Source: Xiphias gladius
Lineage: Eukaryota; Chordata; Actinopteri; Istiophoriformes; Xiphiidae
Assembly (NCBI RefSeq): GCF_016859285.1
Contig: NW_024401805.1
Coordinates: 112,501 to 176,500, forward strand
Reading direction: 5' to 3'
Length of the DNA stretch: 64,000 nucleotides
The position numbers and the translations under genes are program-made. The notes beneath the pieces were generated by a model. The model made no database searches. It was not told the origin of the DNA and saw only the letters and a list, made by a program, of their open reading frames with translations. Below are positions 32,460 through 43,003 of this stretch, one piece after another (within the stretch, counting starts at the first letter, position 1; every line of letters begins with the position of its first letter).

Positions 32460-33030
32460 GCAGAAGCTGATGTACACTCATTGCATGAAACGCTATGGAG
32501 ACCCATGCACTACCACTGTATATGAGTCTCAGCACCTGTATATATTAGAAATGCAATCACGATTTAAAAATGCTCATTATTTGACACTAATCAACTGAAC
32601 ATAAGCAGCTTTTGACGGAATTTATAGTGTACGAGACATTGACATTGCATTAAAGTCCACGGAGGCCCATTCGCCTCCATTGCATGTATAAGTCAGCCCA
32701 AAACTGAAAAAAAATTTTAAAAGATCATTGAGAAAAACAGCAAATTAAAATATAATATAATAATAAATAAATGGCAATGGCATGAGTGGGTCTACATTGC
32801 ATTGAAATAAAAGGAAGCCCATTGACACCCATTATATTTATAACTCTGCAACTGTATATATTAAAAACGTCAGTAAACTTTTAAAATACTCATTGTCCCA
32901 CACTGATCAACTGTACTGAGGTTCATTATGATGATAGTCAAGGCTCATAAATTGCAGCGAAGTCTGTGGACGCCCATTTACGCCCATTTATACGTATCTC
33001 TCAGTCGGTGCATATAAGAGAAATGTAGCG
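32460..33030 (+). repeat. ~160-bp tandem repeat in ackr3 intron (right block)
   Basis: Four diverged copies begin near 32480, 32645, 32800 and 32960. Each has a GGAGGCCCATT-xxCxCCCATT start, a TGCACCTGTATATATTA segment and an ACACTGATCAACTGTACTGAGG end. Confidence 0.7.
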
Positions 33031-35624
33031 TGTTCTTACCTGAAAAATGAAGATCGAAACTGTTAATGTTTATTTTACCTGATAACCGGAGATTTGGACT
33101 CTGACGTCTTTTCTGTCGTCTGTCTAAAGCTCTAATTGTCTCGTTGTTTCAGCTCCACAGTAAACTTTTATTTTGAAGGTCATGACCTTTCAGTGTAAAG
33201 TGTCCTGTGGAGTTTTTAAAGTGAGGGAGCAATAACGCTCTGAGCGCTCCTCCTCTTCTTCTTTCCCTCCAGCTGTCTGTCTGTCGGCTCAGGTTTCTTT
33301 TCCTCCTCTGGTTTTTAATCTTTAATCGATAATCTGATGATTTGACTCTGAAACACCAGGATCAGTTTCACTCTGATAATCGGAGTTTAAAGTCTCAGAC
33401 GTCAGGACACAAAACAAACAGGAGAACCACCAGCAGCAGTTTTACTGAGGAACCACTAAAAACATCAGGTGAGCTGAGTAAGTTGACCTGCGGGCGAGGA
33501 TACGAGAGCGCCACCTGCAGGAACTCTGTGGAACTGCGGAAGTCCATGTCTGTATGAATGGAAACATCAAGATAATAAGTCAAAAGTTGACCTTTTAAGT
33601 CAAATGTATCATTGTTTATAGCAAATGTTTGACATTTTTACTTGAAATAAATCAAAAACGGTTGACGTTTCAAGACAAAAAATAAGAAAATGAATTTAAA
33701 AAAAACTTTTTATGGTAAAATTATGAGAAAATAAGTTAAAGAAAAGAAGAAAAACAAAAGTACAGGAAATTTAACAAAAATGCAGATTTTTAAGACAAAA
33801 TATGAGATGACAAGTCTCATAATTAAACTTTTAGAATTATAATGATACTCTATACCAAGACAAATTTGGTCAAAATTTAGACTTTTAAGATGAAATTAAT
33901 TCCCGGAATTCGATTTACAAAAAACGAACAAACCGTTTTCCGAATGAAAAAAATCATTTAAAAAAAATATTCAAGATGAGTGTTTTTGTTTTCCCATTAT
34001 TTCACGTATGGGCTTTCATACATGATGGTTTAAAGGGTCAGAGAGGGCATCGCGTTCGTTGTCTAAAGTCTGAATTCTAATGATTTATACACCGGTTTAT
34101 TATTATTATTATCACTATTAAAATTATCATGATTATTTATTGTTGTGTTGTAGTGAAATGTTGGATTTGCTTGCAAACAACACTTGATTTTATTTAAATG
34201 TTTATTCTTTAAAGTCTTAATTTAATGTTTTTATACGATTGACATCAGTGATCAAGCAAAAATCCTTAATTTTGAAGATTTTTGTAGGGAGTCTGGTGAG
34301 TTGTTGACTTGAAGGTACAGAATGGATCGTTGTTCTGTTTTTTGGTGGAAAATCTGGCCTTTTGGCTGCTGACGGCAGAAAGCGGTGAAACACTCAATTT
34401 GTCGCTTCTTTCCCATATTGATTTTTTGGATGGACTTTTCTTGAAACATGTTTTACCGCAGCATCGACCTTATTGTCCTTAAGTTTATTATTGTTCACTT
34501 AGTGAGAAGCCGTCATGTCATTAAGGTTTAAAATATAAATAATTATTATGGGATGTTGGAGCTGAAACAGCTTTGTATTTGTTCAGAGAACCATGAAGCT
34601 GATTTACACCCTCACGGTGACGTGAACACTGGACCTCTTTCCGTATTGATCCCGCAGAGACGTTATTGTTCCCTCAGTGTGTCCGTCCTCACGTCTCTGT
34701 CCTCTGTTCCTCGTCAGTTCAAAGTGTCTCCGTTTATTAATGACGTCTGGATCTAAATCTGGAAACAAGACCGACATTTCACCCCCTGTCCATCTGTCCG
34801 TCTGGCCTCTAATTCTGTCTGTCGTCGTGTCAGTGTGTGTGGTCTTTGGTAACAAAGGGTCAGAGTCAACACAGACGCAGAGTTTATTACCTGATATGGT
34901 GAAAACAAGAGGCTGCAAATAAAAAAGCATCCGCACGTCGACTCATCTTTGTTTCTGTCACGGAAACCTCTTCTAATACTCACCGAGAACACAGGACAAG
35001 AGTCATCAATGAATAATCAATACATCTGATAGGAGACTCACTTTTGATCACAGATGTATAATCAGAAAACTCAGAATCGTCTCAATGTTGTTGACCTTTC
35101 AGAAACACAAAGTAAACATAGGATTTCATCCAGCGACGCAGCGCGCAGTAGATCTGAGTCTAGATAATGATAGAAACACAACGCAGAGGGTTTTACATAT
35201 TCATGAAAAGATGTTTATTAAAAGCCTATTTTTATTTTATTTGTTACTGTTTACGTATTTAATTTTATATATTTGTCATTTTAGTTTTATTTTAATGTTA
35301 TTTCTTATGTTTCTTATATTTTTGATTATTTAATGTATTTTCTTATCATTAGATTCATTATTTTCATAAATTAGATTTGTAGTGATTCATTTATTGTTTA
35401 TTGTTATTTGTTCTATTTCATTGTATGTTTTTTTGGTATGATTTTTCTATAGTTTTAAAATAATTTTTTCTTCTCACCGCACAAACACAGAAATTAAACT
35501 CCAATAGTCTTTGTCTTTGTCATTTTTATAAACTTCATTTTGAAACCAGAACAACTTTAGACTTTAATCTGACAGCTCCGATCCAGATCCTGCAGGTCCT
35601 GACTCGTCTCCCGCTGTTTTCCAG

Positions 35625-36753
35625 GTGTAGAGTCAACGCCCTCATAATGAGTCTGAGCTCCAACGACCTCACTGAGCTCATGGAGCTGTGGGAGGAGCTA
35701 AACCTGACCGCTGCCGACCACTACAACCTGTCCCACGTGGAGACGCTGCTGTGTTCAGGCGCCGTCAGCCACGCCGCCTTCCTCCACGTCCTCTCCGTCC
35801 TCTACGTCTTCATCTTCCTGGTGGGCCTCGCCGCCAACACCCTGGTGGTCTGGGTCAACCTGCGCTCTGACAGGAACCGCTACGAGACACACCTGTACAT
35901 CCTGAACCTGGCCGTGGCCGACCTGTGCGTCGTGGCCACGCTGCCGGTCTGGGTGACCTCGCTGCTGCAGGGCGGTCGCTGGCCGTTCGGTGAGGCCATC
36001 TGCAAACTCACCCACCTGGTCTTCAGTGTGAACCTCTTCAGCAGCATCTTCTTCCTCACATGCATGAGCGTCGACCGCTACCTGTCCGTCACGCTGTTCG
36101 CCGACGCCCCTGACAGCTGCAGGAAGAAGGCGGTGCGACGGCTGATCTGTGTACTGGTTTGGCTGCTGGCGCTGGTGGCCTCCATCCCCGACACCTACTT
36201 CCTGCAGGCGGTGAAGTCGTCGCACTACGACGGTGCCGTCTGTCGGCCGGTTTACCCGTCTCACAACCCGAGGGAGTGGATGGTGGGTGTCCAGCTGAGC
36301 TTCATCGTCCTCGGCTTCGCCATCCCTTTCCCCGTCATTGCCATCTTCTACCTACTCCTGGCGGCGGCAATCCCCCCCAGCTCAGACCAGGAGCGCCGCA
36401 TCAGCCGCCGGATCATCCTCACGTACATCATGGTCTTTCTGGTGTGCTGGCTGCCGTTCCATGCCGTCCTCCTGCTGGACACGCTGTCGCTGCTCAACGT
36501 GTTCCCCTTCAGCTGCTGGCTGGAGAACTTCCTGGACGTGGCGCTGCACCTGACGCAGTGCTTCTCTCTGGTCCACTGCTGCATCAACCCTGTCCTGTAC
36601 AACTTCATCAACAGGAACTATCGCTACGACCTCATGAAGGCCTTCATCTTCAAGTACTCTACCAAGACGGGGCTCACCAGGATCATTGACGCCTCGCACG
36701 CCTCCGAAACTGAGTACTCGGTGGTGACAATGGAGAACAGCGCCCTGATGTGA
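35625..36753 (+). CDS. ackr3: Atypical chemokine receptor 3 (CXCR7); CDS 35647-36753
   Basis: Seven-transmembrane receptor that, in the family, scavenges CXCL12 and signals mainly through beta-arrestin rather than G proteins. It shapes chemokine gradients during cell migration. One intact coding exon of 368 residues runs from ATG 35647 to TGA 36751-36753. Seen directly: N-glycosylation sites at N19 and N27 in the N-terminus, ANTLVVWVN in TM1, LNLAVADLCVV in TM2, the family-specific DRYLSVT in place of the chemokine-receptor DRYLAIV, VCWLPFH in TM6, HCCINPVLYNFINRNYRYDL in TM7/helix 8, and a Ser/Thr-rich tail with SETEYSVV. The long match to ACKR3, including the tail, separates it from other chemokine receptors. 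The coding exon begins after the acceptor at 35624. Whether it is ackr3a or ackr3b cannot be told. Confidence 0.95.
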
Positions 36754-36832
36754 ACTCTTATTGAGACTTAAATGCTTCTTGAGACATATCAGTGCCTCCT
36801 CTACCTGCTCCTAGAAGCAACAGACTCTCCCA

Positions 36833-36955
36833 GCAACTTCCTGAACAAGAACTACCACTTGGACCACCAAGGCAGAGCTCCCCAAGCTCGTCAACGCTTC
36901 CAATGCCTCAGAGACTGAGTACTCAGTGGTGGAGATGGGCAGTGTCCTGATTTGA
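36833..36955 (+). pseudogene. Decayed duplicate of the ackr3 C-terminal coding end
   Basis: Starting 80 bases after the ackr3 stop, the DNA encodes NFLNKNYHLD, matching NFINRNYRYD of ackr3. After a deletion of about 32 bases and a frame change it encodes KAELPKLVNASNASETEYSV, then VEMGSVLI and TGA at 36953-36955. The parent ends KTGLTRIIDASHASETEYSV, then VTMENSALM. It has no start and no upstream transmembrane part. It is a partial tandem duplication of the last ~150 coding bases. Confidence 0.85.
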
Positions 36956-37681
36956 AGTTACGACTTGCAAACACTTCTGACAACCAGTAAACCCTCCTTA
37001 AGATTTGTGAACGCTTATGAAGACTTTGTTTTCCAAGATTTGGGCACATCTGTTAGAACTTGGGAGCACTCCTCAAAACCCGCTAAAACTCGCTTTCGAA
37101 GACCTAGCTGCCTTTGCTAACAATCACAGCCAGTTGGGACTGGTTCAAAACTGCACCTGAATTTTCAGTGTTTTTTTCATGCTGGAGATTCAGAGTCCTG
37201 CCACAGCAGATCCACACCAACACAATCCTTTACACAGACATAACACTAAATAATACTTCTACTAATACCATAGCACACCACACTGAATATCGGAGAAAAC
37301 CAGTTTTCTCGAAACAGAGTAATAAAAGTAAATCAGACTCCAGGTCATATTGATTATAAAAGCCACCTCTCCGGCTTTGCAGGCATCCTGATCTCTGTGG
37401 GCCCCAGGCCCCTTTGTGCCCAGCAGATCATTAATCCATCCTTGAGTATGAATCAATACCTATCTGGGATCAAAATAAATCCATCATAAGGGGTCTCACC
37501 AGGTGACCAAGAGTACATTACAGTGTGTGGACTGGGCTGTCGACAGCTTATAGACTTTCTGTCAGCGGTTTGTCCTGACAGTCAAAACTGAGGGCTGAAA
37601 TAAGTTAAGTAGCACTTCAGACACCGACAGAGTAATGACAGTCAACACACACAGACACACTTTACTGTCTGTTTCTGCTGT

Positions 37682-37684
<3 letters not shown>

Positions 37685-37715
<31 letters not shown>
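37685..37715 (+). repeat. (GT)n microsatellite
   Basis: About 15 uninterrupted GT units downstream of ackr3. Confidence 0.95.
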
Positions 37716-37717
<2 letters not shown>

Positions 37718-38283
37718 ATCAGAGTCCACAGGTGTGTATCACCATTTACAGAAATCACAGAAGAAGACAAACACGTGAGCTGAAACAGGTAAACAGGCCG
37801 AGTTATTACAACAGAAAATAAATCAAACCTGTAAACACGTTGAAGGAGAATATTTTACAATGTTATATTCTGTGAATATATTTATATCATGTTTTTACAT
37901 TTCATTCCATGAAGGTGTTTGTGTCGTGACTTTTCCTTTTCACTTTGTTTTAATTTCTCAATAATTTCCCATAAGTTTTCTGGAAAGAACAAAGAAGTTA
38001 AAGGGAAAATTCAGTGTAGAGTAGGTACATGTTCAAATCGAGAGCATACAATTTAACATATACAAACAAGAACACAGTTTACAATAATAAAGGGATCATT
38101 CATAAATATACTTCTTTCCAGGAAACTTTATCAAGGAGTCTCAAAACTGAAAAAATGTAGAAAAAAGTTTGGATCAGACAAGTCAGAAATAAAACTGTTA
38201 GTTCGATAATTAAAATGTACTTTTCTTTATCAGTTCATCAAATAAAATAAAACTGTTTTGTGATAACTCAACGTGTCTACTAT

Positions 38284-39875
38284 CTTTTTAGAATCATGAT
38301 GCGTAAACGACTGGAAATGTAATTGGTCTTCTTCTCGAAATATAAAGGATAAAACATGGAGTCGGAGACGAGGACGCTGCCAGATTCAGACCAAACTCTG
38401 TGCAAAAACACGATTGTTTTCTGTTTTAATTTTCATTCTTATCAGGTTGTTGAAAAACGGACCCTTGCAACATCTTCAAGGACACATTTAATCATTTATC
38501 TGACCCTTATTTGTCTTTTTCCTCTCCCAGTTTATTCTGTTTTGTCAGTTTTCAGGTTCCAAACGTCATTAGGAAACACATCTTTAAAAGAAAGTGTCAC
38601 TGACCTATCTGGTGTTTTATCTCATCACAGAGACGTTTGTATGAATGAGTGCAGTTCAGTCTGGTTCTCGTGTTTTTCTGTGGAATAAATATGGGTAAGA
38701 AACAGAAGTTTTTGAGTTTGTTTTTCTGCCTTTTCATTGAACTGGAAGAGTTGCACAGGAGCCAAATGTGATCGGAGATTTTCTCTTCTCTAACCTCCTA
38801 AAACAAAATCTAATTAAATCCTGAATCCAGATAGTGAGACAGATGTGTGATGAGTAAAATCAGAGTCGTAATAAAAGTCCGAAACACGAGTCCAGTTTGT
38901 GGCAGCAACTGACGACGTGTGAAATCAGCAGGTCAACTGCCGGAGTCTGCTACGTGTAGTTCCTCCCATTTCTGAACATATTTCATTCTTTGACTCAGGC
39001 CAAGAAACAGCTAAACAGGATGTGATGTCTGTATGAGAGAAGATTTCACTTTTTGTCAGGATGGAAAATCCTGTGTAGACACTGTGACACGTAAAACTCT
39101 CCACTGAATCACTCTGGGAGGGGTGTTTTCAAATTTTTCTGTCCTGAATCACTCAGAGTTCATTGGAGACTTCATCACTGGAAAAAAGAAGGACTGTTTG
39201 TCCAGGCCGAAAGAGAAACTGTTTAGAGAAGAACTATTTACAGATTTCAGTACCACTGAAATCACAGAGAATGTTAATAAAAATAACAAATCTTTGCACA
39301 GAGTTCGGCCTGTCTGACTGTCTCAGCCTGTCCAGGTGGTTTTAGATGAATGAGTGTGTTTACCTGTGCGAGGTCACATCTGTTGTGTGCTTCAGACTGA
39401 ACCTGAACAGGTAGAGTCCGGTCATCATCTGCAGGTGTAACAGGCTCAATCACAGAGCTGTCAAGTCACACAGAGGCGCCACTCTGACTCACAAAACTAA
39501 CACCGACCTGTCAGACGACAGGTGAGTTTACCTGCAGACAGAAAGACTAAAAGAATCCGAACATCTGAGAGGAGGGAGGGAATAATTACCCGACCATAGT
39601 TTTTGTCTTGTTTCTTTTTGCTGATAGACAAACGTAGCGTATTTCACGTATCTAAAAACGTGTATGGGATTTTTTTCTTCAAAGTAGAAATATAAACTTG
39701 TAAATTTACAAAAATCACGATGCGTAAACAACTTTGAATGTAACTGAAGTAATAAAGTATAGTATAAAGAATGAAAAATGAAGTCAGAAAAGAGACAAGG
39801 ACTCTGTTGGATTCAGATCAAACTCTGTGCAATAAAACAAGCATTGTAATTCTAATTTTCACTCTGGTCAGCTAA
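38284..39875 (+). repeat. Pair of related ~150-bp segments
   Basis: Segment 38293-38440 (ATGATGCGTAAACGAC ... CAGATTCAGACCAAACTCTG) and segment 39718-39870 (CGATGCGTAAACAACT ... GGATTCAGATCAAACTCTG) align in order and spacing, with many substitutions. They are direct copies about 1.43 kb apart. Confidence 0.7.
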
Positions 39876-39894
39876 TTAAAAATATCCAAAACAT

Positions 39895-42760
39895 GGTTGT
39901 CCAAAAGAACCTCTTCCAGGACATTTTCAACACCAATGGGGACCCTTGGAAGGTTCTCAAGGACCCTAGGAAATTGTTAGGGACAGTCTGGACCGCCTGA
40001 AGAACCCAGGAACCTCTTCGAGCATCCCTGAAACATTTTCAAGTACTCCTGGAATCCCTAGGATCCCCAAGGATCTTCAGGGACCCCTGGAGTCCTGGAA
40101 GATTTTTTAGGACTTCTAGGACCTCTGGTCTTGGATTCTTCTTTTTTGTAGTTGAATTTGTTTCTTTGTTTCTCCTTGGTTTCTTTTAAAAAAAAAAAAA
40201 AAGAACATGAATTTTCAATACTAATTTTACCTCTTGTTAGCTCTTACTAGCTTGTTCAAACCAGTAAAAACCTGATCATGAGAAAGGTTCTGGATCCACA
40301 ACTTTTTAGTTTTCGGCCCTGACAGAAAATATTGTAATAATTAATTAAAACTGAATAATCAATGACAAATCCTGCTCTAATGTAAAGGTGAAATAAGGTT
40401 TAAAGACGGTGCAGGCTAAATGGAGCGTATTTTAAATGGGGTTCAGTCCGTGAGGAGTCAGACCGATGTGTGTTATTTAAATCAACCTCAGAGCAGATTT
40501 CACCTCTCAACAATAACTCAGGGACAAAAGGTCGATCTGAGCTCGCTCATTGGCGAGGAGCCGGCTCCCTGGCCCAGGCTTTGATTGAATGGGCTCCAGC
40601 AGGATTACAGCGAGCTAAAAATACACACAGAGACCTCATTCTGGACTCAGACCTCTGTTTCCATGGCGACCAGACCAGCTCAGGGCCTCTGAAGGCATGC
40701 TGGGAAGAAACGAGGACAGAAAGTCTGAATGAGAGACAGGTAATAAAGATCAGAAGTACTGAATCCCTGTGCTCTGATTGGCTCTCAGCTGGCATATTCC
40801 AGCTCTCAGTATTAAACTGTGGGTAACCATAGCAACAGGACTGATACTATACTCACTTAAGGACCCCTGGAACCTCCTCAAGGACCAGTTTGAACCTGCT
40901 CAGTGATCTCATATATCTTTGCAAGGACCCCTGGAAACCCCTCAACAGCCCCACTAACCTCTTTAAACAACCCTGGAAGGTGTTCAAGGACCACCGTAGC
41001 CTCTTCCAGGATCACTGGAAACCCCTCACAGATCCCTGAAAGCAGAGATCCTCTGAACCTTCTCGTGGACTTCTGTACCTGTAAGAACCCTCAGATCCTT
41101 CTCCAGGATTCCTGGTATCTCCTGAAGAACCACGGGAACATCTTCAAGGACATTTGGAAGCATCTCAAGGACACGCAGCGACTCTTCAATCTCCTCTTGA
41201 ATCCCCCAAGGACTCCAGTAAACTCTCCAGGGATCCCTGGAACATGTCTTAGGATCTCTGGAACACTTTCCTCCCCCAAGGACCCTGGATGTGCTTTCTG
41301 AAGGACAACTTTAACCACTTCAAGGACTATTACCTACTCAAGAACCCCAGGTACCATTTCAAGGGTCCCTTCAACCTTATCAGAGATCCTTGGATTCTCC
41401 GGAACCCCTAAAGTAGCCTGAAAACCACTGAAGAGAGCCATGGAATCTTTTCAACGATGTCTGCCTCCTCCTCAAGTACCACTGACATCCCTCAAAGACC
41501 CTGGAAATATCTTCAAGGACCCCTGCCACATATTCTGTGACTACCGGAACCTTATCCAAGACCTTCAAGAGCATCTGGTTCACCACTGCTTCAGTCTGAA
41601 GAACCCAAAGTACCTCCACAAGGACCAATAGAACCTCTTCACGGACCCCTGGAACCTCTTGAATGACACTGTGAACACTTTCAAAGACATTTAGACCTTT
41701 TTCAAGGACCTCTGGACCCATTGGAAGATATTCTGGGACCTTTGCATCTCCCTTGAACCTAGTCCTCTGCTTTCTCGGGGACTCCTGGAATGCATTTAAG
41801 GAACCCAGGAACCTCCTCAAGGACCCCTCCTTCTCTCATGTTTGGACATACATGGGAACAATTTTCCCTGAAAGTCAAAGTAAAATATCACCACTTTTTA
41901 AACAGAAAAACTGTCGGTTGTTTTCGTGTCGGTGAAAGTTTCTAGTTGCCATAAATTCAAAACTTCATTAAAAATGCTTTTTGGATTCCTGAGACTCCAG
42001 TTCTCTGTATCTCATCTATGACTTTGCACACAACCGTTCTGACAAAACTGCATTGAAAAGAGTCTGGTTTCTAACTCCACGTCTCTCTGAGGACTGTTGT
42101 TGACGCTGAAAACAGAAGTTGTGAGTGACAGAGTCTCTGTGACCTGTCCCTCCCTCTGTGCAGCACGGGGGCCCAACCAGCCCCCACCGGCCTCTCTGGC
42201 CCCCACTGAGCCCCCTATTTTCTGTGTGTGGTCTTGTATTTCTATCTTTGTGAGGACTGATTTGCTGTAAATTCCATGTCATTTTGTAAAGCGAGGACAT
42301 TTAGTGTGGTGCACGAGTCTGTTTGAAGGTTTAGTTTTGGTTTTAGTTTGAGTTTCAGCTCAGGCTGTGGAATGTATGACATGAATGAGGGTCCTCACAA
42401 GTATACAAGTACAAACACGTGTGTGTGTGTCCTGTCAGAGTTCAAAGGATTCATTCATTCACGGTCACTCTGTCATTATCCCGAGCAGGACTCTGACTGG
42501 GACGGTGAGTTATTAAACAGCCTGATCCCAGTAACACTTCACTCAATATTTACCATCCTGCTCATCCATGACCTGGAACATATTCCAGGACTTCTGAAAA
42601 CTCTTCAAGGACCTCTGGCACCACTGAAGGCTCCTGGAACTATGTCAAAGAGCCCTAGGACATCCTCCAGGACTTTTGGGCCATCTTCGAGGACTTCTGG
42701 AACCCCCATAAGGACCCATATAAGCTCTTCAAGGACTGCATGGAAAACATTAACACACAT
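39895..42760 (+). repeat. Degenerate CTGGAACCTCxTCAAGGACCC minisatellite, three blocks
   Basis: Blocks at 39895-40140, 40855-41840 and 42540-42750 consist of imperfect units of about 27-30 bases around CCCCTGGAACCTCTTCAAGG followed by ACC. The open frames inside (for example NLLKDPS and NIFKDP repeated) follow from the repeat and change between blocks, so I do not treat them as genes. Confidence 0.75.
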
Positions 42761-43003
42761 TTCTCTACGTGAACTTATTTCTACAAACTCTGGCTGGCTA
42801 AGAACAGTCAAGCCTGATTAGGAAACAGATCCTTAACGTCTTTCTTTTGGCTCAAAGAAAATATTATAAAAATGAATGTAAAATTTCATAGTTGATGAAG
42901 CCTCTTGCTCTAATGTAAAGGTGGAATAAGGTTTGAAGATGATGCAGAGTAAATCGAGCTTATTCAATGGGCTTCAGTCCGTGAGGAGTCAGACGGATGC
43001 AGC
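40359..43003 (+). repeat. Direct duplication of a ~110-bp segment
   Basis: The segment 40373-40470 (GCTCTAATGTAAAGGTGAAA through GTCCGTGAGGAGTCAGAC) recurs at 42908-43000 with about 20% differences. Each copy adjoins the GGAACC/AAGGACC minisatellite, so a larger unit of about 2.5 kb seems to have been duplicated. Confidence 0.75.

Larger units (their letters stand above)
36956..39890. other. Intergenic, ackr3 downstream region
   Basis: No gene was recognised. The ackr3 poly(A) signal is uncertain. Contents are a GT microsatellite at 37685-37715 and two related ~150-base segments (38284-38440 and 39718-39875). The rest is unremarkable AT-rich DNA. Confidence 0.5.

Noticed and set aside
35755-36264. 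169-codon minus-strand frame opposite ackr3
   Set aside because: Shadow of the GC-rich ackr3 coding exon; no homology and the opposite strand encodes an intact receptor.
36159-36689. 176-codon plus-strand frame overlapping ackr3 in another frame
   Set aside because: Pro/His-rich shadow of the receptor reading frame.
40903-41301. 132-codon frame in the GGAACC/AAGGACC repeat
   Set aside because: Low-complexity translation of a degenerate minisatellite; not kept between blocks.
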